A stretch of 64,000 nucleotides of DNA from Kappaphycus alvarezii. Its lineage: Eukaryota; Rhodophyta; Florideophyceae; Gigartinales; Solieriaceae. The position numbers and the translations under genes were made by a program. A model generated the notes under the pieces. That model was given only the letters and a program-made list of their open reading frames with translations. It made no database searches and was not told where the DNA came from. Positions 20,812 through 31,549 of this stretch are shown here, piece by piece. Position 1 is the stretch's first letter, and each line of letters begins with the position of its first letter. The stretch lies in assembly GCA_002205965.3 (NCBI GenBank), contig NADL03000501.1, positions 186,001 to 250,000 on the forward strand, in the 5' to 3' direction.

Positions 20812-21483
20812 TTAGCCCCTTTTACAGGATGCGCTTTGATCAGCATCACCATTTTCTGCCGATTTATTTCTAGACAGCGCCCGAGCTCTTATTTCCTCGC
20901 TCGCGGCTGCTAAACACTTGTCAAGTTTGGTCTTCTTATCTCTCTCTGCTCTCTGTACCTCTTCGGCTTCTTCGATTGCCAGCACGATATCGTCTAAGAG
21001 CATCTCGTGCTCCCCACGCACTTCGATAATCTCAGACGCGTCCCTGGTCTTATTAACGACCAATCTGTGCTCGGCTAATATTTTTTTAAAACGATCGTTC
21101 AAAGTCTTCCATGTCGGCTCCGACATAAAGTTTAGGCACCCTGGTGGCACAGATTCCCGGAAAACGTGTAGAGTCTGTTCAAATCTGGATTGACACTCTC
21201 CGAACGGGGCGATGTGGGCGTCATATTCTATGACAGCCTTCAGCAAACAGATGTCCAAGGAGTTAGGGAATCTGAAGCGCCGTTTTTTAGATCCCTCGCC
21301 TGAATTTTTGCTTGAGAAAACTGTAGGTGTTGGATATAAATGAGAGGAAGGTGCCAAGCCACCGGTAGCAGTTGTATCCCCGCGAGCTGCAGTTATGTTG
21401 GATGCTGTAGCTGATGGAGCGGAGGATGCGGGATGAGTGTTGATCGCAGGTGTTGAATGGTTTGGAGTGGGAACAGTGTGCAT
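20812..21483 (-). CDS. SANT/Myb-like accessory protein of the second Harbinger element
   Basis: 223 residues from the ATG at 21483. A Ser/Thr/Pro/Ala-rich N-terminus (about 1-60) precedes a conserved helical domain, KKRRFRFPNSLDICLLKAVIEYDAHIAPFG, and its continuation PTWKTLNDRFKKILAEHR. A Glu/Lys-rich coiled coil follows. This is the usual form of Myb-like ORFs paired with Harbinger transposases. The position, seven bases from the end of the broken transposase and convergent with it, supports the pairing. Unlike its partner, this ORF is open throughout. The function is inferred from context only. Confidence 0.65.
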   Translation of the reverse strand: MHTVPTPNHSTPAINTHPASSAPSATASNITAARGDTTATGGLAPSSHLYPTPTVFSSKNSGEGSKKRRFRFPNSLDICLLKAVIEYDAHIAPFGECQSRFEQTLHVFRESVPPGCLNFMSEPTWKTLNDRFKKILAEHRLVVNKTRDASEIIEVRGEHEMLLDDIVLAIEEAEEVQRAERDKKTKLDKCLAAASEEIRARALSRNKSAENGDADQSASCKRG

Positions 21484-21766
21484 ACTGAAGGGGAGAGGGC
21501 TGTTCGTTTGTGGGATGTTGAATGGGATTGCGGTCCGTGTCAAAGTTCGAGATACAGTAGCTCGCGGCAGAAGTATCGGTGAAGTTGGCGGGAACCTTGC
21601 CCCATCATATGCTCGAAATGGAGGGGGTGCTCTGTTGCATTTTTTCTTATTTCACTAAAACGAGCTTCGAGGGAAAAATGACTTCACTTCGTTTACAAAT
21701 CTTGCCTCACATTGCACAAGTGTAATACGTTTTACGATATTTGTTGCGTAAGCCGACGTCATTTTT

Positions 21767-21793
21767 CTACCGTAATCTCTCTAATATCGAGGG
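21767..21793 (+). repeat. Terminal-repeat-like motif
   Basis: CTACCGTAATCTCTCTAA followed by TATCGAGGG resembles the arm at 19760-19786. It directly abuts the 3' tail of the LINE-like copy at 21.8 kb. Confidence 0.45.
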
Positions 21794-22575
21794 TCCAGTC
21801 TATGTTGCTAGCCAAGTGCTACCTGGGTGGTCTACGTCGGCCACGTGCAAAGGTGTGCGGGACACGACAGCGTTCGGCAGAGACGACCAGATCGTGTAAA
21901 CTAATGCCCCGATAGATTCTAGTTCTGATAGCACCAACTGATGTATGCAGCTTCTCCGCGATGCGCGGGAGGAGATCCTCTATGAAAAGGATAGTAGCAG
22001 TGCAAGGCGAACCGAGGGAATCAAAACCCAGCGGTTGGAAATCGAAGTTAGGTGGCCTGTGTGGGGTTTTCGGAGGGGGGCGGGAGTCTACACAACAGTT
22101 TGAGTCCTAGGTCAGAGACCTTGTCCCGGTGCGCAACTGAAGCGGCACCTCCCACTTCTCGGGTAGCCTTTGATCGTACGTCGACCTTGAAGGGTGAGAC
22201 AATGGTGACATCGCAGGCGATTGGGCGTTTCGTAGTGCCGCACGGAGCTGCCTTTGGCTGGACGAAGATGTCAGCGGGTCTTAGCTCTGTGTCTGGCACT
22301 AGGAGCGGGATCTCAAACTGGCAGTCCAGGTCGGCTGCACGGGCGATACCTCCGGCGATGACGTTACGGAGCGAGTCATGACGGTGTTAGCAACCGAACC
22401 CGGCAGGGCACAGGTCGGCTGCGTGGTATCCAAACCTGCCCATAGGTCTTTTGTTATGCTCACAGTTTGAGGTGGCGAATCATCGTAGACAGACAGTCCA
22501 TGTTAGCGACGTATCATTGACTTCCAGTGCACTGCCGGCACTTACTTGTCGCTGGTGAGATGAACAAGGAGGAAT

Positions 22576-22918
22576 TGTAATGCCACGGCATACAGCCAAG
22601 TGCTTGCAAGGTCGACGTCTTGACAATTGGAATGCGTACACTATTTCATTTTGCTGTCGAATACAGCACATAATCAAGTATTGATAGAACAAGACAAGTT
22701 GGAAGCTACAAACTGGAAGCTACAATAATTAAGGCAGGCTGGACGTAGGGGCCAAGGCTGGCCCATGAATTTAGTTGGCAGTATGGTTATAATTAGTTTA
22801 GTAGCGACACTAGATTTTGTCTGTTTAAGCCAAATTCGGAGAATATCGAAAGTGAAATCGGGGTCATCCATTCCAACCATTTTCCATTCTACATCTGACC
22901 TAGCCGAACCCGGCCACA
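22576..22918 (+). repeat. Left LTR of the first Ty3/Gypsy element
   Basis: 343 bases, beginning TGTAATGCC and ending CGGCCACA. It is preceded by the target duplication GGAAT. It aligns along its whole length with the right LTR once the nested solo LTR there is set aside. Confidence 0.88.
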
Positions 22919-25900
22919 GTGATCACTCACTATTCAACTTTCGTCTTAGTCAAGCTACCAACCTGCCCTCAACATGTCCAACACATAGGATCCGTATTCC
23001 TCTTGTACCATCCAAAACCCCAACGTCGCTGTGCCCGTCCCAACCCCACGACTCACAGAGACCGATCCTACTCCAATTGTATAGATCGTAACGCCAAGTC
23101 AAGGATGCAAATTTTATTTGCAAACTATCATTCTCTCCTATCCCAACACGTTGTTAAGTGGATCATAGAAGAAAACCAAAACCTCGCCTTCACACATGTT
23201 CTGTCAGCTGTTCAACCACAGTCGTTACGTGAACAACTTGAGTCAGACTTATCATTTTCGCATCATTCTTTGAAAAATAATTTCAAAAAATTCCATTTTC
23301 ATGCGATGAAGCTTTCTGAGGCCTTCCATATTGTCGACTCTGGTCCCAAAAAGAAGCCTAACAAGAAAAATGATAATATTCGCTCTGGTAACCCAGGGAG
23401 GAATGAACCGACGAAGAACATGGACAACAGCCAAGAGATTCCTTTAAGCCTGTGGGAACCACATCGCAAAGCAGGTATAAGACACTACCTCAAGCACTGC
23501 AAGGAGTGCCCTGCCAAGGAGAAGAAGTGTATTCGCGACCAATTAGCTGCAGATAAGGCCTGGACAGGTCAGATAAAGTCAACACGGGCTAAATTTCTCC
23601 GCAAACCGCACAAAAAACAACTACAACATTCAGCAACTAAAAGAGGGGTTCAATTGACCAAAATCAATCTAGTTCCGCATGTGACATTACGCTAAAGGAT
23701 AATGGAGCATTATTAGCCTGCGTAGACCGATGCAACGATGGTGCTGATGAATCCATTGCATCTACGACACTTTCGAAGTCAGCGATTTTAGCGGGATTGG
23801 TAAGCTTAAAAAAATAATCCAGTGACAATGCAAGTTGCGCTTAAGGATAAGACCAAAGCACAAAACTTTACCTTTTCCAGGGAATGGACTGTTCCCTGTC
23901 TCATCATGCATCTTTCCGTTGGTCCATTGGCCCTCTTCAATGTCACACTCTTCGTTGCAGATGCCGAATTGGCCGAGAATGATCTTTTCATAGGTCAATC
24001 TATCCTTAAGCATCTCGGAATCGACTCTAAGACTATGCTTGAAAATAATCGCGCCAAACTGAATGAGACGGACTGCTCTGACGTACCGAGGGATACAAAA
24101 ACCTCATCTTCCGTTGGTCGCACATTGATGGCAAGGATCAAAAAAGTCAAGAATGAGTAAATAATTGAAAATGAAAAAGAAAAACAAGATAATGCAAATA
24201 GGTTAGGCGAAAACCAACCACAACCTCGATCAAATTATTATGTCAACAAGGCGGATATCGATCCGTTTCCTAACTCGTCACTTATTTAACTACAAGATAC
24301 GGGCCAAGATGCCTCGATCCACATAGCAGTCGACGAAATGCTATCGGATTCCCTGACGCAAGGGTAAGGAATGTTTCGACAATTTACGTAAAATTGTCAT
24401 CCGCAAGGCTTGGATTATTCCGCATGGACTTCTCACAGTCTTCTACAAATATTTCTCCTCTTAAATTGGAGTTTGAAACCAGACGGCAAACCGGTTCACG
24501 TAAAAATAAGGAAATATACCGACAGTCAACGGAACTTTTTACGCAAGATGGTGCAAAAACTTCTCGACGCCGGTTTAATTTATCCTAACCCTACGTCGAA
24601 ATGGTCATGCGCGCCAAATCTCTTGCCCAAGCCTGGACCAGCTGAATGGCGTTATAGTGTTGAACTACGTCCGATCAACAGGTACACATACCCCTTACAT
24701 TTTCCGTTACCGCTCATAGATTCGGAACTGGCCAAAGCCTCAGGGGCAAAAATCTTCTGTGAATTTGACGTCATGCATGGGTACTGGCAACTACGTCTAC
24801 ATCAAGATTCACAAGAGTCTGAGTCATTCGTAGCCTCTGATGGAATATTCTCACCAACTCGACTGCTACATGGCAATCTAAATGCAAACTCTCATTTGCA
24901 GGCGGGTATTATGTTTTAAATGCCCTCGGAACTCAGCGAGAAATTACTGGCATTTGTAGATGACCTAGCGATTGCAGCTAAAAACGTGACGAACTACTAC
25001 GATATATCATAAAAAATTTGGATTTTTGCGTTAATTTCGACTTTAAATTACATCCATCGAAATGCCGACTTTTCAGAAATTCCATTACGTGGTGTGGGAG
25101 AAATATTTCTGCAGAGGGTGTGCGATACGACCCAAGCCACGTATCTGGTCTTGAAAAGATGGCAACACCACTATCGCGAGCGGATTGTTGCAATTCACAT
25201 CTGCGATGCGATGGTTATGTACAAGCATTTCGGAATTTCCGTTATAATACAACCACTCTTAGATGCATTGGAACGCTCATACGATGTATCCAGAAAAAGG
25301 ATGAAACGATCCCTGCATGGCATAGCTTTGCTCTGCATCGGTTCGGGACAAACCGAAATTGATGCCTCCGAAAAATATAAATTGGCATTATCCAACCCTA
25401 TCTGATTAGCTTATCGTGACGACAACAAACTTTTTTGTTTTTGTTTGGATGCGTCAAACACTCATTGGGCTGTAATCACAATGCAAATACCAATTGCGGA
25501 CATACACCTTCCGCATAACGAAAAACGTCACTAGCCTCTATCATTTCTCTCAGGAAAATTCAATGACACCCAATCACGATAGTCAACATTTAAAAAGGAA
25601 GCATATAGGGTCATGGCCACCATCGAAGAATGCACTGGCTCGCCTCTTGTCCCGGAGGGTTTCACCTTTTCACGGATCAAAATAAACTTGTGTTTATTTT
25701 CGATCCATTGTGGTTGGTTCCTGACCTCAGCCAAGCTTCGGTAAGAAAGGTAACTCGTTGGGCAGCTCGCCTAAGTATATACATTATTATGAATGAATCC
25801 ATTTATCAGGAGTGGACAACGTTTGGGCTGACTTATTATCGCGATGGACAACCTCATCACCAACAACTCATCGCCTTGTTCACATCCCACTTCTTTTGCC

Positions 25901-27910
25901 AGCCTCCGACAAGCAATTTGAATGGACTTCAACAGCTTTAATTGCCCCCGAGCAGGCCTAACATAACCCACCTTCAAATATCACAACGCAGGACGGTATG
26001 CTCCGAACAGCCAATGGTCAGATTTGGATCCTTGGCGCATCATCTGACCTTCAACTTCGCCTTCTCGTTATTCCACACACCAGTTCCGCCAGTCATCGTG
26101 GCCAACAAGCTACCATCTCCGCGCTGTCAAGCCACTTCCACTGGGAGACCCTTGAATCTGATGCCAAACTTTTTTCTAGCTGCATTCATTGTCTGTCGAC
26201 CACTGGTGGGGAAAAAATACCTCTCCCATTTGGATTATCAGTCTTCGGTACGAATCCGAATGATCTACTGCAATTCGGTGACTTGGATTTGGGTAAAACC
26301 ACCACAGGTGTTGTATTTCACTTCACAGACCTTACAGCTTTACACGAAATTCACTGCATCTACTGTACTGTAGATTCAAACTACTGGTAACCTTGCAGCC
26401 AGGGCTACTAGGCACTTTGCTGTCATTACACTTTCCTTCCAGTTCTGAACACAGCTTTGACCCCATTGGTACACTTGGAATAGTTACGAGCGAGTTGCAC
26501 ACAAGGATATTATATCATTGCTTTACCAATCAAAATTCGCCTTGCTATTCCATACCACCTGGACCAATGTACTTCTTACATCTCGTCAGAGTATGTCACT
26601 CGTGCCGACTACAATTCTGAAAGCGCTACTTACGATACCGTCAGGGCCGTTTTTCGGGAATACCTTTGAATTCGCTACTGTTAGACTGCATTTTCCTTTA
26701 GTTTGTAGCTATCTTCAGTTCTATATAAACCCTGGTTTGGAGCGGCCGGCTTTACCCAGCCAGCCTCAACCAAAGTTTCAACCACATTTCTACCTTGATC
26801 TGCTCGTGTGCGCTTAACACCCGACAACATTGGATCGATACGTCCTTATGGTGCAAGACGACCATAGTGGATATGCTTTTTTGTATCCAGCTCCGACTAC
26901 AAATGCCGAAGAAGCAGCTCACGCACTCATTGACTGGTGTGCTGCCTTTGAAAAACCTTCATCTTTCATGTTTGACAGCCCCACGCCCTTTCAAGGCGAA
27001 GTTTTCCGCCTTCTTGCCAGTGGACTCAAGTGGAAACATCATTTCACGTAACCATATTGTCCCTGGAGCAACGGAGCAGCCGAAATATTTGAAAAAGAAA
27101 TTCTCAGGGCATGCGGAGCCCTTATCTCTGAAATTCAACTTCGTGTGGACTCGTGGCTGAACCTACTGCCAATTATTTAAAGCGTAATTAATCATTCTCC
27201 ATCCCTGCAGCGCAATAATCACTTTCCCGTTGCCGCTTTTGCCGGGTTAACACCATCCCCGCCCATCTATACATTTCTACGTTCAGATACAGGGACTATC
27301 GTTACATTTTAACAGGTTCAGATTGAACGAGCCGTCAACACGGACAAGCTAATTGCGCATATGGCGGATCTCAACCCCGTAATTCGTGATGTAGTCACCG
27401 AAAACTGCAAAAGAGCAAAAGAAAAATAAGTTTAAAGGTCGCTTGCCGGATTTCCCAGAGGGAGACTACGTTCTCGTTGCACGTGATGAGTATTTCGAGG
27501 ACGGTAAATTATGTATTCGTTGGCAAGGACTGCGTCGAATTATCAAAGCCCACAATGACTTTGTGCTTGACGTCGACGATCTAAGAACTGGGGATATAAC
27601 GGCTGTCCATGGGTCTAGACTGAAGTTCTACAGCGATTCTTCTTTGAAAGAAAAGGTTATCATGCCACACGTGTTGAGTTGTGAAACTGGAATGCCTGTA
27701 TCACGACTCATGAAACCCGTTAAAGTCTACAACGAACTCAAGGTTGAAGTTCGTTGGAGAGGTCTACCACCGAAAAAGGATGCACTCGGGCGACTCAAAA
27801 ACGTGTTCGAGGACGTGCCGAAGATGCTCGAACGCCTCCTCAGTCGTAAAAACACTCTGATGCACCTTGGCCGCAAAGCAAGAGACGCACTCGGTCTGTA
27901 CGGAGGGGAG

Positions 27911-28686
27911 TATAATGCCACGGCACATAGACGAGTGCTTGCAAGGTCAACGTCGTGAAAATTGGAATGCGTACACTATTTCATGCTGCTTTCGAATACA
28001 GCACATAATCAAGTATTGATAGAACTGTTATACAGGTTGGGCTCGCGAAAGAGCCAGCGCAGCATCTGTGACAGCTCAGCAGGACTGCGTAGATAATTTA
28101 TGATACTAATCTAGTACAAAATGCTACTGTAGCCACTAGATTTAAATTTTATGGTGGACTAGTTCTACACTGCACTGCACTGTACCTTCAAATACAGTGC
28201 AGAAGGTTACAAAAAAGTCTACGTCAGGGCTTGCGTACCGACCGAGCAGCGGAGCAAGTCCAAGAGACGAATCGTCAGCCATCAGATAGAAGAAATAAAC
28301 ACTTATTCTTGCCGCAATAAGGGGAAGCCAACCCATCGAGCACAACGGTCAGTAGTTGTGTCAGACTTTGTAACTCGGCTTGTAGGGCTTACAGTAGACT
28401 TCCACCGGCAACCTTGCTGCGTGCTACACGTGTCTCACATTTTAGGCTGTGATACTACAAGAACACGACAAGTTGGAAGCTACAAACTGGAAACTACAAT
28501 AATTAAGACACGCTGGACGTAGGGGCCAAGGCTGGCCCATGAATTTAGCTGGCAGTATGGTTATAATTAGTTTAGTAGCGACACCAGGTTTTGTCGAAGT
28601 CTACTTCGGAGACTCCAAAGTAAAATAGGGTTCGTCCATCTCAACCATTTTCCATTCTACATCTGACCTAGCCGAACCCGGACACA
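27911..28686 (+). repeat. Right LTR of the first Ty3/Gypsy element, carrying a nested insertion
   Basis: About 337 bases of LTR sequence, beginning TATAATGCC and ending CGGACACA. It is interrupted by 434 bases of another LTR plus a 5-bp duplication. It is followed by the target duplication GGAAT at 28687-28691. Confidence 0.88.
28026..28459 (+). repeat. Solo LTR nested in the right LTR
   Basis: 434 bases beginning TGTTATACAGG and ending TACTACA, flanked on both sides by AGAAC (28021-28025 and 28460-28464). The TG..CA ends and 5-bp duplication mark it as a solo LTR of a different family, left by recombination between the two LTRs of a later insertion. No internal region or second copy of this family is visible in the window. 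Confidence 0.8.
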
Positions 28687-29989
28687 GGAATGCATTACCG
28701 GGGGCTTTGCGGAATGCGAGGCTGCGTATCCGGTTCCTCACTGCGGCGGCGGTGTGATCCTCAGGATGTCGGCAACGAATCCAGACTCCGTCGTCCCAGT
28801 GCGCCTTAGCCAGAGCCTCCTGCTGACCACCCTTTAGGTAGGTTTGCACTTGAGTGTGCGCTGCAGAGAGGGGAACCGGGTCGAAGGAGCCCAGGTCGAC
28901 GGAGTAAGGATAGCCGGGTACGCGGAGGACAAACTCGCGCATGGCAACAGCAGCTTGGGGGAGGAAGAAAGACTTATTTGAGCGGCATCGAGGACCGGTG
29001 AGGGCAGTGGGGCGTGGCCCGATGTGTGCCCAGGACCTGACACGGGCAGATGCTGCATCGACGAAACTTGCGGCAGCGGCAACATGGAGGAACGGTTCGA
29101 TAAGTGAGAAGCCGAGACCACCAAGTCGGAAGGGCAGTGTGGCTTGTGCCCATGCTTCGTCCGACAGTGCGATACCATGAAGCTCCTTAGAGTACGTCCG
29201 CTGAAGGGCCTCAAAAGCATCGGCAGTGGTACGGGGCATTTGTCAGGTCGACAAGTTTGAAAGCATGATCCACTGTCTAGTGGATCATACAGGATGCATG
29301 TGATAGCGTGCGCGGGGGGTCGGCGACCTTACGGAGCAGCTGGAGGGTGGGGTGGCAACTTTCAATTTCTGCGCAGAGGAAAGAGTCGGTGAACACCCGA
29401 TTGCCGAGCGGAGCCCCCAAAATTTCAACCCATCCGCGCAGCAGTCCTCGAGGCGGAACTCTCAGAGAAAGGCGTCGCGCTCTGGTCGCCGGACTAGTGG
29501 CCAAAAGATGCGAGTTTTGTCTGGGTTAACGTGCAGGCCATGGCAGGCCCCTCATCCCGAAGGATCCGAAGGGCACGCCGAAGGTCGTGCAGGCACTCCA
29601 TGAGGGTGCCGTCGTCTGCATACCACTGATTCAGGGTTATACCTGGTTACCCGCGATCGCCGGATCGCTGGAACTGCTCTGACACACTGAGAAACCATAC
29701 TTTTCGATGACCGGTCCACAGCAATCGTAACAACAATTATTACGGGAGTCGTTGACAGCGTCATGGACGTAAAGACCTGCCCCAAGTGCTATTCTCCTGA
29801 TTCCTCCTACGCCAAGAAATAAGTCTATGATGGCTAAATTGAGCTAAAAATCGAAGCATCAGGGATTTTTTTGAGAGCGCTGCACAGCATCCAGAGTTCA
29901 TACATGTACTGTGCACGCTTTTATCAGTGACGCAACATTCTTCCCACAACTATCCATCGCTCGAACGGCCACATTCCGCGCGACATCGG

Positions 29990-30250
29990 TTAGCACCGCT
30001 TACGCGTCTAGAAGCCAGCCTCCGAGCATGGACATAGGGATGGGCACAAGCCTGACTCTTGTAGAAGGCGCGTTAAAAGGTTCATACTTTCTGCGATTGG
30101 CGGATATAGTTGCACTGAGGGAGGTGAATGGATTAAAAGTACGCGCTCTCCTATCAGAAAGCGCGAGGGGGTTGACGAACGTGACATCGAAGAATCCTGT
30201 TCCTTCGCTGCTGCCCATTAACTGAATGTCTGGCCATGTGCGGTGGAGAC
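29990..30250 (-). pseudogene. LINE-like C-terminal fragment, different lineage
   Basis: Minus-strand translation gives FFDVTFVNPLALSDRRA, then ANRRKYEPFNA and VPIPMSMLGGWL. The pattern (DVt..nPla..., K..KY, ..vP...s.lGg) is that of the restriction-like endonuclease end of some LINEs. It is not alignable by eye with copies A-E, so it is probably another family. Nothing upstream can be attached to it. Confidence 0.4.
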
Positions 30251-30449
30251 TCTGGAAAGTCAGTAGAAATCAAGGGTGAATCGGGTGACTAAATTCTGCA
30301 TGTTGCTGGGCACGACATATTACAGACGCCTCACATGCGGACCAAATCGCATAGCTGAGCCTCTGATGTACCCGAGTCTTCACTCCTCCGTATAGCATTT
30401 GCTGCAAGATGCGACTGCTCCAGCGTAACTCTCTATGACCTTGGACGTT

Positions 30450-30830
30450 GTCAGAAGGTGATTCTAACTAGTCGAAAGCTAGCGGCACAAAATCCTATCC
30501 TAGCGTCGATCGTCTCTGCAGTGCCTGGCCAGGAATTTCTGTTGCTTTTGCGACTAGGGCTCCCTTCTTAGGTTTTTCTGCTGCATTGGCGACGGCTCGC
30601 GCTTCCCCTACTCCCATTGACACGTAGCTCTCCTGGAATGGCTGCGATACGGTGATGTCGTACGCCACCAGGAGAGGGGCGGGGTACTCGTTGCGTCAGG
30701 CCGCGGGTGCACCAGAATGCCCGCGGGTCGCGGGTTGAGTCTAATGAGTAGGTACTTCACATCGTATTGGACGCCAACTCCTGCTGCATTACACAGCTCG
30801 CGGCCAACTACTTTCACCACGGCAGTGTGC
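30450..30830 (-). pseudogene. LINE-like endonuclease-end fragment
   Basis: Minus strand. NPRPAGILVHPRPDA corresponds to the RPADILVHP motif of copies B and E. After a frame change, LVAYDITVSQPFQESY corresponds to IACDVTVVSPF, then an Ala/Lys-rich stretch to a stop near 30450. Only the C-terminal end of the element remains. Confidence 0.5.
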
Positions 30831-30839
30831 CGCTTAGTC

Positions 30840-31540
30840 CATCAGCATACTGTATTGAAAGAGAATGAATTGTAGAAAATGGAGAAGTAAAGACGGTATT
30901 GAAGACCAGTGTGTCTATTGAGCTAGATTTGTTGGTCCGTCAGATTTTTCTTAGAGGGTTAATTTGATAGCCTAAAGACAAACAAGATGCAAAGCCATCA
31001 ACGGAAAAAGAAAGACACTCGATTCCTTAGAGGCGAAGCGGGAAGGAGAAGGTAAGGGTAAAGGGGTCAAAACTACAAAGCAGAAGGCGGAGACCGTGAA
31101 CAGGTGCTACTCCAATGAAGTTCCGGAGCCGTTACAAATGGTCCTACGAGTCCCAGTCAGAATAACTCTCTCTCGGGAAGAAGGGCTGACCTCCCAGGGT
31201 AAGGCTGGAAGACTGGGACCACAGATAGTACTCACTCACCCAATCCTCCTTCATGGAAAAGATGTGAGAAAATCTTTTCCTTTAGCGCGTGGGATTCCAG
31301 GGATATTATTTTTTCCCACACTAACCGAGGCCTGGTAGAAAAATCTTTCTAGTCCAGACTAAACAGAGCGAAAATCTTTTCATTTCACTTGGGACTTGCG
31401 GTCATGGTGCAATGATATGGATTACATCTTGGTGGTTAATTTTTACGAAAGAGAGAAAAACCACACGCCGGCCTACGTCAAGTGCGGCAGGTCAGAGTTT
31501 CACATATTGAGCAAGAGGTTTAGTTATACAAGTTATTGCT
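30840..31540. other. No recognised gene
   Basis: A plus-strand open stretch of about 120 codons ends at 31338 but has no ATG and no recognisable domain. Its reading is Lys/Gly-rich, then VPVRITLSREEG. Nothing else was seen. Confidence 0.4.
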
Positions 31541-31549
31541 TCCTGGTAA

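Larger units (their letters stand above)
22576..28686 (+). mobile_element. Ty3/Gypsy LTR retrotransposon, broken, inserted in LINE copy C/D
   Basis: A 6.1-kb element bounded by LTRs with a 5-bp target duplication GGAAT (22571-22575 and 28687-28691). The parts, in the Gypsy order, are a gag-like region (about 23.1-23.7 kb), a protease region (about 23.8-24.2), reverse transcriptase (about 24.4-25.2; its best block is the HGYWQL area), and RNase H (about 25.4-25.8). Integrase follows (about 26.0-27.2), then a C-terminal domain (about 27.4-27.9). A purine tract (ACGGAGGGGAG) precedes the right LTR. The coding region is clearly broken, with on the order of ten interruptions. The LTRs differ at roughly one base in ten by eye, so it is fairly old. 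The RT resembles Gypsy lineages seen in algae and oomycetes. Confidence 0.88.
21795..29725 (-). mobile_element. LINE-like retrotransposon, copy C/D, split in two by a Ty3/Gypsy insertion
   Basis: Two minus-strand parts, 29725-28687 and 22575-21795, are one element. The right part runs from late RT (SLTIQPLIRR-like remains and NQWYADDGTL, motif C, near 29620) through LGAPLGNRVF and the linker to FRKAPGNAFL at 28690. The left part resumes in the same region of the protein, with remains of YDDSPP, the zinc-knuckle area and RPADIFVQ..IACDVTIVSPFK (near 22280-22170). It ends in the shared 3' tail at about 21852-21800. The 5-bp duplication GGAAT flanks the intruder. Several frame changes show that the copy is dead; the 5' end is truncated inside the RT. 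Confidence 0.85.

Noticed and set aside
30975-31338. Open plus-strand stretch with a Lys/Gly-rich beginning
   Set aside because: It has no ATG, no recognised domain and no supporting context.
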